In this document: positions 1 to 8,968 of the stretch, one piece after another
Numbering within the stretch: the stretch's first letter is position 1
Layout of the letters: the number at the start of each line of letters is the position of its first letter
Origin: Isoetes taiwanensis
Lineage: Eukaryota > Streptophyta > Lycopodiopsida > Isoetales > Isoetaceae
Assembly (NCBI GenBank): GCA_021234155.1
Contig: JAJEKV010000073.1
Coordinates: 4,994,001-5,058,000, forward strand
Direction: 5' to 3'
DNA length: 64,000 nucleotides
Made by a program: the position numbers and the translations under genes
The notes under the pieces: model-generated
Seen by the model: only the letters and a program-made list of their open reading frames with translations
Databases searched by the model: none
What the model was told of the DNA's origin: nothing

Positions 1-31
1 GCCTATTCCAGTTCCTACCTTTGATCCAAGC

Positions 32-957
32 ATGAATGCCAACAACTTCCTCAAGACTTTTGAAGAGTACTACCAAGAATATGGTTACAAAAAAGGCTGT
101 AAGTTCTCTGAGTTTAAAGAATATTTTAAGAATGATGAAGTCAGGGCTTGGTTAGAATATGTTATAAGTTTAGGTGCCAATTCTTGGGATGAATTGGTTA
201 AAATTTTTTTGGCATGTTTTGGTAAACTTTTGGACCCCCAAGATCTAATATTTGAGCTGCAAACTTTTTGCATTAAGCATGGTGAAAGTGTGCACCAATA
301 TGTGGAAAGGTTTAATCTCTATCTTGTCAAATGCCAAATTAATCAGGTTCCTAACCATACCTTACATCTGGTGGCTTCTTTTATCAGAGGATTAAGTAGC
401 AGGCCAAGAATACACAGAAAGTTATTGAAGATTCAAAAACAAGAAGGATTTGACACGATACACAAAGCCTTCACCAAGGCCACTGAGATTGCAGATATGA
501 TTTCTTACTTGCCAGATGAAAGCAAGAATACATGGGACCAGGACCTGTACCTGTCTATGCTGTCCAGAAAGAGAAGAAAAAAGTAAAAATGGAAGATGTT
601 GAGGCTCCTGCAGCAGATGTAAGGGCAGAAATCACCAAAGTGTCTGAGGCACTGGTTAAGGTAATGAAGCAACTCCAAGAGTTGAAGAGCTCAAAATTTG
701 AGAAGAAAACTTATCCTCCATGTGTGCATTGCTTTAGAGATACTCACTCTTCTGACTATTGTTGGTATAGGCCATGTACAAAGTGTGGGAAAAGAGGACA
801 CTTTGGTAAAGAATGTCCTGTGTGTGCCTTTTGTAAAGCTGGACATTATGAGGATAGGTGCAGTGTGAAAGAATACTTTGCTAGGCAGGAAAAATCCAAA
901 ACTAATGAACAAAATGCATCCATAAGATTTGTGCAGGAAATTGAGGAACAAGAATAG
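32..957 (+). pseudogene. Gag of the first Ty3/gypsy element (retrotransposon gag domain plus zinc knuckles), frameshifted
   Basis: Residues 1-184 (32-586) form a retrotransposon gag domain: a Trp-containing helical core followed by a conserved block with FIRGL around residue 117. The reading continues in another frame from about 532 to 957. That part holds a Lys/Glu-rich coiled stretch and a cysteine-rich tail with a CX2CX4HX4C zinc knuckle (CTKCGKRGHFGKEC) and adjoining CX2C pairs. Gag would form the virus-like particle in the cytoplasm and bind RNA. The overlap of the two frames at 532-586 suggests a single indel. The true N-terminus may lie left of the window, because no upstream stop is visible in the first 31 bases. 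Confidence 0.8.
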
Positions 958-960
958 ATA

Positions 961-1149
961 ATGGCTGTCCATACCAGAAGAATGAATAATGCCAAAGAGA
1001 AAGAACCAGCTCATGCCAATGAGGAAGCTGACACCTTGAAACACAAGGAAGCTGAGCAGACAATGGTTGTGCCTCCTCCTCCTGCTCAAAAGTTTGTCAA
1101 AAGAGAAAAGGACTGTGAGGATTTTGAATATTTATTAAAAAAACTCTAA
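961..1149 (+). pseudogene. Gag-protease linker remnant
   Basis: A 62-codon open stretch lies three bases after the gag stop. It is rich in Lys, Glu and Ala, with a proline run (PPPPA) near residue 40. It has no recognisable domain. Its position suggests the C-terminal gag or gag-pol linker, cut off by a stop at 1147-1149 before protease begins at 1172. Low-complexity charged linkers are usual in this place in gypsy elements. Confidence 0.45.
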
Positions 1150-1171
1150 AATCTGTGTAGACCTTCTAACT

Positions 1172-1678
1172 TTGCTCAAGATAGCTCCATCTTACAGGAA
1201 GAAAGTTCTCAATTTGACCAGAGAGGATGAATTTGCTCTAACAAATCATATTGAAGAACATATGCTTACTCAGGAGGATTATGATCCAGGGGCTTTCACC
1301 TGTGTTGCCAAAATGGGGAAGAAGATCTTAACTAAAGTTTTGCTAGATGGAGGATCACCCTTGAATGTCATGCCTCATCATGTTATGAGGCTGTGTGGTC
1401 TTGAGATAGACAAGAAGGCTCCAATGATATTGAAATCTTTCTCAAACACGAAAATCAACCCTGTTGGAATAGTCAACAATGTGCCTATTGATGTTGAAGG
1501 AATAATGGTTGCAGCTAATTTTGTTGTGGTTGCTTTTGAAGGAATAGAAGACAAGTCAGACATATATGACTTACTCTTGGGGAGAAAATGGCTCTCTACA
1601 GTTGATGCCAGGCCTATATGGTCAAAAGGGGCCTATATGGTCTATTATACAATAAGCTGGGAGAATTTGAAAGCATGA
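1172..1678 (+). pseudogene. Retroviral-type aspartic protease of the first Ty3/gypsy element
   Basis: The fold is recognisable from the active-site-like motif VLLDGGSPLNVM around residues 57-68, where DGGS replaces the usual DTGS/DSGS, and from the flap and C-terminal block YDLLLGRKWL around residue 131, typical of the gypsy protease ILGxxWL segment. It would cleave the Gag-Pol polyprotein. The frame ends at 1678 because of a 19-bp tandem duplication: the 13-mer GGCCTATATGGTC begins at 1611 and again at 1630. This pushes the next domain into another frame. It is one of two 19-bp duplications in this element. Confidence 0.75.
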
Positions 1679-2290
1679 ATTTCATTGAAGAAGAAATGCT
1701 ATTATCAAATCCATGTGGGGAATTTGAGTTGAATGCAATAGAATTGGAGTCCAGCATGAAGATTCCCAAAGAATTAGCATCTCCTAAACCAGGTAATTTT
1801 GCATACTTATGGTTTGATGGTGGTGTCTCCAAAAGGCTTAATGTGGCTTCTTCTGCTGCTATTCTCAAAGATGCTTCCAATAGGTTGTTGGCCAAAGTAG
1901 GAAGAATCTATCCCAACATCACTTCTAACATGGCAGAGTATAAAGCATTGATTGCAGGTTTCCAAGAGGCAAGAAATTTAAGCATCAGTGAAATAATTAT
2001 CTTTGGAGATTCTCAGTTTGTCTGCAGGCAAATATTGGGAGAATATCAGGCTAAGAGTGAAGACGTGGTTCAGCTCAGAGATCAAGCTATGCAGGAACTG
2101 AAGAATTTTGAGACCTGGGAGCTTTGTCATGTGCCAAGGGAGCAGAATTGTGAGGCAGACTCTTTATGCAAAAGTGTTCTACTTGAACACTTGGCTGAAG
2201 GAGCAATACAAGAAGAAGAGCTGGAGAAGAAAGATCTGCAACAATTATACCATATTCTGGTAATCAATGCAAGTGAAGAAGGAAGGAAGG
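1618..2290 (+). pseudogene. RNase H domain placed between protease and RT (plant/archaeal-type)
   Basis: A 265-codon frame carries a full RNase H core at about residues 61-190. The sequence shows the four acidic positions of the DEDD site: D in YLWFDGGVS, E in NMAEYKALIAG, D in IFGDSQFVCRQI and D in NCEADSL. This is the type-I/archaeal-like RNase H seen as a second RNase H in Tat elements. It would degrade the RNA strand during reverse transcription. The last codons (about 2290-2415) belong to the inserted SINE-like element, not to the enzyme. The gypsy RNase H after RT in the same element lacks clear catalytic residues, so this domain probably supplied the activity. Its position upstream of RT is the odd feature. 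Confidence 0.75.
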
Positions 2291-2705
2291 AAGGAAGGAA
2301 GAAACTTTTAACGTCCACGGAGCCCAATCGGGCTATGGGACCACAAGTACAAAACGGGACCGAAGTCCCTTACCAGAACATGGGCCGAAGCCCTTACAAA
2401 CACAATAAAACATAATCACCCCGGCCCAGATTAAAAACCACCTGGGAAAAAACTGTTGCCAGGATGACTACATATCCAAAAATCCATGCTATTGCAAGAA
2501 GCAACAAGCATACCTCCAACAAACAGAACTTCACCAAACGCCTCCGAACCGTAACCTCTTCACAGCTGGGTGCTGAGAACTGGCCCGAACCTACGCACGC
2601 GCTAAGTCTCCATCTTCTCGCTAAAACCAGGGCAAATAGATGCTGGTGCAAAGATCCAGGTGCTGACCCACTGAAGGGGCTCGATCAAACCACTAGACCA
2701 TAAGA
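2285..2705 (-). mobile_element. SINE-like insert (or 5'-truncated LINE) with LINE-type 3' end
   Basis: Read on the minus strand, the insert ends with a GCCC-GATT-GGGC stem-loop, TCCGTGGACGTTAAAA, then a (TTCC)n tail at 2275-2300. The same 3' end closes five LINE copies elsewhere in the window. Its 5' end (near 2705) contains TGGTCTAGTGG, which matches a tRNA A-box, and GGTTCGGGCC about 100 bases downstream is a poor B-box. About 420 bp long, it interrupts the gypsy pol between RNase H and RT. The upstream part of its 3' region also resembles the LINE 3' UTR. A tRNA-headed SINE that borrows the LINE tail is my preferred reading; a 5'-truncated LINE is the alternative. No clear target duplication was found. 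Confidence 0.55.
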
Positions 2706-2751
2706 GCCGCCACCAAAAGAAATTAAAGTCAACAAGAGAGATCTAGACAGA

Positions 2752-4624
2752 GTGTTGTATGCTGGGGATTTGTTTAGAGAGGAGGATGATGCCTTTGTTA
2801 CTAAATTTTTTGATGATTGGAAGGGCATTTTTGCTTGGGATTATGATGAATTAGTTGGTGTTGACAAAAGCATTTGTGAGTTTGAAATTAAGATCAAGGA
2901 AGGTATGAAACCCGTTGTGCAAAAGTTAAGAAGAATTAATTCCTCTCTGTTAGGTCTAATCAAGGAAGAATTGTACAAAATGAAAGATGCAGGTGTGTGT
3001 GGTTGCAGAAATTGTGAATCTTGAGAGGCTATCTTGCATTGTTCCTGTTGAAAAGAAAAACAAGACCATTAGAATTTGCATTGATTATAGGGATCTGAAC
3101 AAGGCCACTATCAAAGATTGTTATCCATTGCCATTTCTGGAAGAAGTTTTGCATGCTGTTGCAGGGAAAGAAATTTATTCATTCCTAGATGGCTTCTCAG
3201 GTTTTAATCAAATAAGCATCAAGGAAAAGGATCAGCCAAAAACTTCATTTATTACACCTTGGGGAACGTTTGCCATGAAAAGGATGCCTTTTGGATTAAT
3301 GAATGCCTCTGCAACATTCCAGAGAGCCATGGACACAATTTTTAGAGATATGCCTGCTAACACTTTTCGTGTATTCTTAGATGACCTCTGTTTGGGAACT
3401 TCTCTTGAAAAACATTTTGATATGCTGACTATGTTGTTTGCCTTGTGTAGAAAAGGAGGAGTTAGTTTGAATCCAAAAAAATGTGTTTTCCTATCCTCAA
3501 AGGGGGAACTGCTTGAACATGTGGTGTCTACAGCAGGTATTCAAATAGCTGAAACCAAGATTGAAGCTTTAAAAAGGTTGGCACCTCCAAAAACCCTCAA
3601 GCAGGTAAAAAGTTTCATGGGGATGACCAGCTTGTTGAGAATGTATGTCCCTCATTTTTCTCACACTATGAGCCCAATCTCTAACCTCACAAAGGTTGAA
3701 AAATTTTCCAAAAGTGAAAGTAAACATATTCTGATAGATTGGGATGAACAATGCCAAGAGTCTTTTGATAAAATTATTGATGCCATTTGTAAATCCATCC
3801 TGCTCAAGCCTCCTGATCTAGAAAAACCATTCAAGGCTTATATTAGTGTCACAAAAAGAGCAATTGGATTGGCATTGCTGCAAGAGGATCATGTAATTGC
3901 TTTTGCAAGCAAGATGTGGTCTGACACTGAACTGAGATATCCCAGGTTGGAAAAGAGTGCAGCAGCCTTGATGTTCTTGATAGAGAGACAAGGACACTTG
4001 CTTCAAAACAGTCAAGTTCAAGTATTTATGAGGCGAAATCCTTTATCACTTCTTTTTGCAAAGAAACAACCAAAAGCTAAACTGTGCAGGTGGGCTTGTA
4101 AGGTCCAAGCTTATAATATTATTGTAAAAGTGGTAAAGCTGATTGAGAATCCCAGCTCTTATCTTCCCTATGTGCTCTTTGAGCATGAAGACCAAGATGG
4201 TTTATGCAATGATGATAATATGACTAACTTGGTTTCTTTTGATGCAGAAAATACAGACTGGCAGCATGCCATTAGAAATTATCTTGAGAACAATGAGGTA
4301 CCTGAAAATTTGAGCAGCAGTCACGAGAGGAGATTTAAAGACAAGTGCAAAAAGTTCAGGCTAATCGAAGGTGTTTTATGCAAAATTGATAAGGAAGGAA
4401 TCTTATTGAGGTGTGTGGATGAGAAAGAAGCCAGAATGATAATTGAAGCATGTCATGAAGGAGTATGTGGAGGACATTTTGCAGCAGACACAACTGCAAA
4501 AAAGATTTTGAGGTCAGTATATTTTTGGCCTACTCTTTTTAAGGATTGCTATAATACTATAAAGTGCTGTCATAAATGTCAGATTTTTGGTAGGAAAACT
4601 CTACAACCAGCAGCACTGCAATAA
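2752..4624 (+). pseudogene. Reverse transcriptase, degenerate RNase H and integrase zinc domain of the first Ty3/gypsy element
   Basis: An N-terminal pol segment (2752-3024) is followed, after a frameshift near 3000, by a 545-codon frame. Its RT shows ICIDYRDLNKATIKDCYPLP, FLDGFSGFNQI, MPFGLMNASATFQRAMD and the catalytic VFLDD (usual YxDD). The gypsy-type RNase H follows (about residues 250-380) but its first motif reads AYISVTKRAIGLALLQ, lacking the usual Asp. The C-terminus carries the integrase HHCC finger (H..H in HEGVCGGH and CCHKC near residue 535). It would convert element RNA to cDNA. Integrase continues in a different frame after the stop at 4622. Confidence 0.88.
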
Positions 4625-4653
4625 CATCTCCTGGACCTTTTCAAACATGGGGT

Positions 4654-5150
4654 TTGGACTTCATAGGCCCCATAGATCCACCCTCCTCAGCTCAACACCA
4701 ATTTATATTGGTGGCCACTGATTATTTTACCAAATGGGCAGAAGCAATTCCTTTGAGAGAAGCAAATGCTCAAGCTACTGCAAGATTCCTCCATGAGAAC
4801 ATTTGTGCCAGATTTGGCATTCCCTTCAAAATAATCTCTGAGAGGGGTAGCCAATTTATCAATCATACAATTGCACTCTTGCTCGCCACCTTGAAAGTCA
4901 AACACACCAAGAGTTCATCCTATTATCCTCAAGGCAATGGCCAAGCAGAATCAACCAACAAGGTTCTCAAATCTATTCTCAAAAAAACCATCAGTGTGTC
5001 AAGGAAAGATTGGCATTTAAAGGAAAGATTGGCATCTAAAGCTCCATGATGCACTTTGGGCATACAGGACCACTATCAAAACAGCTACAAAACATACTCC
5101 TTTTAGTTTGGTGTATGGCATAGAGTCAGTATTGCCTATTCTAGTAAATT
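4654..5150 (+). pseudogene. Integrase catalytic core of the first Ty3/gypsy element, truncated
   Basis: The core opens with MDFIGPI (first catalytic Asp). The second block reads IISERGSQF where SDxGxQF is expected, so the second Asp has become Glu. The third block YPQGNGQAESTNK keeps the catalytic Glu. A 19-bp tandem duplication at 5001-5038 shifts the frame. After it, HDALWAYRT and HTPFSLVYG (5048-5130) continue the integrase core in the new frame, up to a stop near 5150. No C-terminal domain is recognisable. The enzyme would insert cDNA into the genome; this copy is dead. Confidence 0.82.
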
Positions 5151-7560
5151 AACTTATACTTTTGAGTTTATGGCTTTTGTGCTAACTAGTTTCTAGTGTT
5201 GCAAGGACAAAAGGACTGTGCAAGTTATGGTCAAGTGAAGGACAGATCAAATACTAATCATGGCTCCATGCAGATACATCTGAAGATTGCACTCATACAT
5301 CTCTTTGATCACAACACACCATACGTCATCATCCAAAGTTGCTGCCAATTTTCCCACAACAGCAACTTGTCTAAACTAACAAGTTTTATTTCCACATGCA
5401 GGTGCATCCTAATATCCACGTTCATCTATCACCTGATCAAGAGTTGACCTCATTACATCTAGAGACCTTCCACATCCTCACAAATTCCCAAGCTGCTGTC
5501 ACACTTCCATCCAACAACTCTCTTCTCCTAAAGAGATTTATTTTCCATGCAGGTTCATCTGAAAAAGGCCACTTTCATATACACACTCATAGCACCATAT
5601 CTGTTTCTTTCAAATCCATTTGTAGGTTCATTGAGTTGCCAAACATATTCTCACATTGGCAACCAGCTGGAGTTATGTCATGAAGTACAAGCAGCAAGTC
5701 AAAGGGGCTGGTAGACCAGCCTTTTCTTTCAGCTTGGCATAATGCTGCCATGCTATGGCAGCATGGAAGAGCTAAGCATATTTTTGGACTGATCCTTACA
5801 CTTTGATCTGAATTGCAAGGCACTAGAAGAATGCTTCACTAGCATGCATTAAGAACTTGAAGAGCAAGGGAAGGACAATTGACTCAAGTCACTCAAAAGA
5901 GACAAGAGGAGAATCAAGCAAAGGAAAAGAAAAGAAGGAAAAAGAGAAGACCCCTTGAAGATCATCTCATGGTATGTGATCACTTGTGTTCTTGGCATCT
6001 TTGTGCATTTTGACCCCATTCCACATTCCCCATACCCTCCACCACCATAAAACACCCATTAGACTTTGATTCCATGCATACAACTCCTTCCAAAGTCAAA
6101 CTTGGCTTTAAAAATTCTTTCTAGTCAAAACATACCTTCATGAAATATCCATTTGCTACACACCACTCACACCACTTTATCACCATCCTAAAGTTCAAAA
6201 TTTCACTTGACTTGGTCATGCACGTGGTCAAAAGTCAACATTTCATGCAACTTGGTCAAAGAAAAAAGAAAAGTTGCAAAATCCCTAAGGGAAATGTTCA
6301 AAACTCAAGTGTGCCCTAGGGAATGCCAAAAAGTTGCATTTCAAAAAATTGGCCTATGAAAAATGCATTTTATGTGCCAAGTCACCTTGCACTTCATTTC
6401 ATATGCCAAGTCACCATACACATCATCATTCTAGCCATGCCATGTCATGCTTTCATTTCCATGTTCAAAATCTAAATCTATGTCAAAGCATCAAACTTGC
6501 ATCCATAAGATGACACATCACTTTGCCACATCATCATTGCCACTTCACTATCCACTTGTCACACACATCATCTCCACATCATTTGCAATTTTGACTAGAA
6601 AGAATTTTCCAAGTTCAAGTTGGCTGACACGTCATCATCACCATTTGCCATGTCATACTCACCTAGCCTTGTCAGTATTTCCATATGCCACATCATTCAT
6701 TCCTCAAGCTTTATTAGGCCAAAATCAAAAGTGCCCTATTGCAAGAGAAGATTCCAGAATCTTCTAGAATGCAAAAAAAAGATTCCCATAGAAAAAAAGA
6801 AAATTGAAAAAAGGTTTTATTTTGAGCCTTATATTTGCCTCCTAGGGAATCGTGTAATAGACCCTTGGGGTACAATTTTTTTTTTTTTTTATCTACCCCC
6901 GCGTCTATTTTCTTCCCCAAGCCAATCTCCCCATGCCACGTGGAACATCCGGGCGCTAGGGGCGGTTGAGGTACCGAATCCCACGTGGATATTGCACGTT
7001 ATAATTATAAATCTTTTGATTTATTTCTTGTTATATACCTTGGGCGTAGAAAGAGAAAAAAACACACGTGGGATATTTCACTGTGTTTTTATGAACCCTA
7101 AAACACAGGCGCCAAGATCCGGCCTAATCGGGCCTAACTAATCATTCAATCATGACTTAAACCTCTTGGGATCACCATGTTTGATGCCAAGAATACCAAT
7201 TGTCGACTAAAAAGACAGAGAATCGAGAGGAATTGATCAAGAACTCAACAAAACAGAGCATCTACAAAAAGGGGCTTTTGGACAGAAGGAAGATTCGAGG
7301 GCTTTGAGGCAGAGAAGCGATTCCTTGCTTTGAAGAAAGACCGGCTTGATCATCTTGAGCTTGATTCCGACCTCCAAAGTTTATTTGCAATCTGGATTAT
7401 TGACTAACTTCTCTAGATTGACTTATTGTTTACCTATTTGATCCTGCGCCCAAGACCCTGAGCTTGGGATTTATGTTGTTATCTTTTGAGGATTTGAATC
7501 AATTGAAAATCCGACCCTTGTTGTGAAGTATTCATCTCACTTGGTGTTATATTCCCAAAA
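5151..7560 (+). other. Non-coding 3' region of the first gypsy element, probably including its 3' LTR
   Basis: No conserved coding region is seen. A long purine tract at about 5925-5951 could be the polypurine tract, followed by a possible LTR start (TGAAGATC near 5959). A TATA-like TTATATACC stands at about 7031, and a possible LTR end (ATCTCA near 7540) precedes unrelated sequence. This would give an LTR of about 1.6 kb. The other LTR is outside the window, so the boundaries cannot be verified. Many short words such as CACATCA and CATGCCA recur between 6100 and 6700. The open frames here are compositional. Confidence 0.35.
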
Positions 7561-8263
7561 AATAGTAGTTATCAGAAGCCTTTTGCAGTATTTTATTCTA
7601 GTAGCCAAATATTATCAGTGTGTCAACTTAATATGTCCTCTGTAAGGGCAGAAACAATCCTGTTGTCAATCCAATTCATCAATGCAAGATTGAGTCAGCA
7701 AGTCTAGATCTACTCTAGCAGAAATTGGCATTGGGCATCTGAGCAAAGGATAGCAATGCTAGGGATATTAATATTGCCAACTAGTGCATGTTAAACGTAA
7801 AAGCATTAGGTTAGTGTGCACTCCTCCCTTAGAAAGTATTCTATTCACAATTGTCCATTTTCCATAGCACTCAGCAAAAACATCAAAAAAGAAAAGGATT
7901 TAGAGTTCCACTTGCAAAAAGACATCTTGGCCTCTGGTGTGCAGACCTTTCCAAAAGAGGTGAAGCTTACAAAACAAGAAAATTCATTGCCAATATCGAG
8001 ATCATAAATCAAGCTCTCTGCCAGGGATATTGACCAGAAATTGACTGGGTCAGAAGCAGGAATTTGGCCTATCTAATCCTTTCAGATTCGATCTGACTTT
8101 TGTAGCCTGACAAATATGGTGTTGAGCATCTTTGAGGACAAAAATCATGTTCAAAACTTGAATGGTGTGCATGCTGCAGACATTCTTTTGAGGCAGACTT
8201 TTTAGCCTTTAGGGAAAGATGTTTCCAGCAATTTTGTGAGCATTATTTCTGGAATCTTGACAC
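7561..8263. other. Gene-free stretch with short unrecognised open frames
   Basis: Two short overlapping plus-strand frames (7816-8033) have no family features. The stretch lies where ORF2 of the minus-strand LINE should continue, but I could not recognise endonuclease or RT blocks on either strand. It is probably decayed repeat sequence. Confidence 0.3.
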
Positions 8264-8512
8264 TCAGAGTGGCTGCCTCAAGCAACCTGGAGGTTCTAAA
8301 CCACTAAGGTTGAGGGTTTTGCCAGGAACACCTTCAACACCTGTAGCTTCAATCCAAATGGAGGCACTGCCTGAGTTGGAACATTCAAATTGAGGTAACC
8401 TCAATTCTTGGAGCATGATAATATCAGCATTGTATTGTCTAATTTGGGCAATAGCTCGTCTTCTTTTAAGAGGGCCTTTAATGCCCCTTAAATTCCAAGA
8501 CAAGATGTTCAT
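8264..8512 (-). pseudogene. Plant L1-like LINE ORF2, endonuclease start
   Basis: The 82-codon frame begins MNILSWNLRGIKGPLKRR and continues NADIIMLQELRL. These are the first two motifs of the apurinic-type endonuclease of plant L1 elements: N in the SWNxRG block and E in the LQE block. The rest of the enzyme and RT are missing or unrecognisable. The start Met at 8512 is well placed, because plant L1 ORF2 often begins with this motif. ORF1 of the same element lies upstream on the minus strand, now separated by an inserted LINE 3' end. Confidence 0.75.
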
Positions 8513-8524
8513 AAAAAAAGAACT

Positions 8525-8968
8525 AAAATTTAAGAATAGAATAGAATAGAATAGTTTTTTTTAACGTCCACGGAGACCAATAGGTCATGGGACCCATACA
8601 ATGGGCTAGTACAATCATTACTACTAGGATTAAAAAACCCCTGCCTCGAGAGGTTTTCAAGGGAAAAACCTTTGCAGTAATGATGATACTAGACAAGCGG
8701 AGATAATGACTACTGAGGGCTCAGTAATTGCAGACGTTTATCTAGAACCTCAAGTATGTATAATGCCAAGTCATGCACAGATGGTGCTCTGAGAAGTTGT
8801 GGAAGCGTGGAATGGAATGCTAAGGTCAAAAAATGATTCCGGACTATCTCAAAAGCAGGGCAACTCAGAAGAGTATGGCTTTCATCTTCATTAACCTGTA
8901 ACTGGCAACAGACACATAGTCTCGCTTCTCGCGGCAATTGCGGCCGCTCCCATCTACCCGTCTCAGGG
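8525..8968 (-). mobile_element. 5'-truncated LINE (second family): zinc-binding RT tail and 3' end
   Basis: On the minus strand a 75-codon frame (8937-8710) carries a CxC...H...C finger typical of the region behind reverse transcriptase (REARLCVCCQLQ ... ESHTLLSCPAF). The 3' UTR follows and ends in a GACC-TATT-GGTC stem-loop, TCCGTGGACGTTAAAA and a (TATTC)n tail at 8531-8556. The same 3' region, about 85-90% similar by eye, forms 18541-18624 plus 26526-26900. The insert sits exactly between ORF1 and ORF2 of the plant L1-like LINE. Homology to the other copy ends at about 8968, which I take as the 5' truncation point. Confidence 0.8.

Larger units (their letters stand above)
1..5150 (+). mobile_element. 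Ty3/gypsy LTR retrotransposon, coding part, 5' end outside window
   Basis: The domain order visible is gag with zinc knuckles, aspartic protease, RNase H, reverse transcriptase, a second degenerate RNase H, zinc-binding integrase N-terminus and integrase core. The 5' LTR, primer site and gag N-terminus lie left of the window. The first RNase H keeps four acidic residues and resembles the plant/archaeal-type enzyme that Tat-lineage elements carry, but here it lies before RT instead of after the gypsy RNase H. The element is inactive: gag, protease, RT and integrase are in different frames, and a SINE-like insert separates RNase H from RT. Two 19-bp tandem duplications (1611-1648 and 5001-5038) cause frame changes. 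Assignment to Ty3/gypsy is firm; assignment to Tat is inference. Confidence 0.9.

Noticed and set aside
2285-2705. A tRNA gene at the A-box-like site
   Set aside because: The only B-box-like word is about 100 bases away and no cloverleaf can be folded; SINE head is the better reading.
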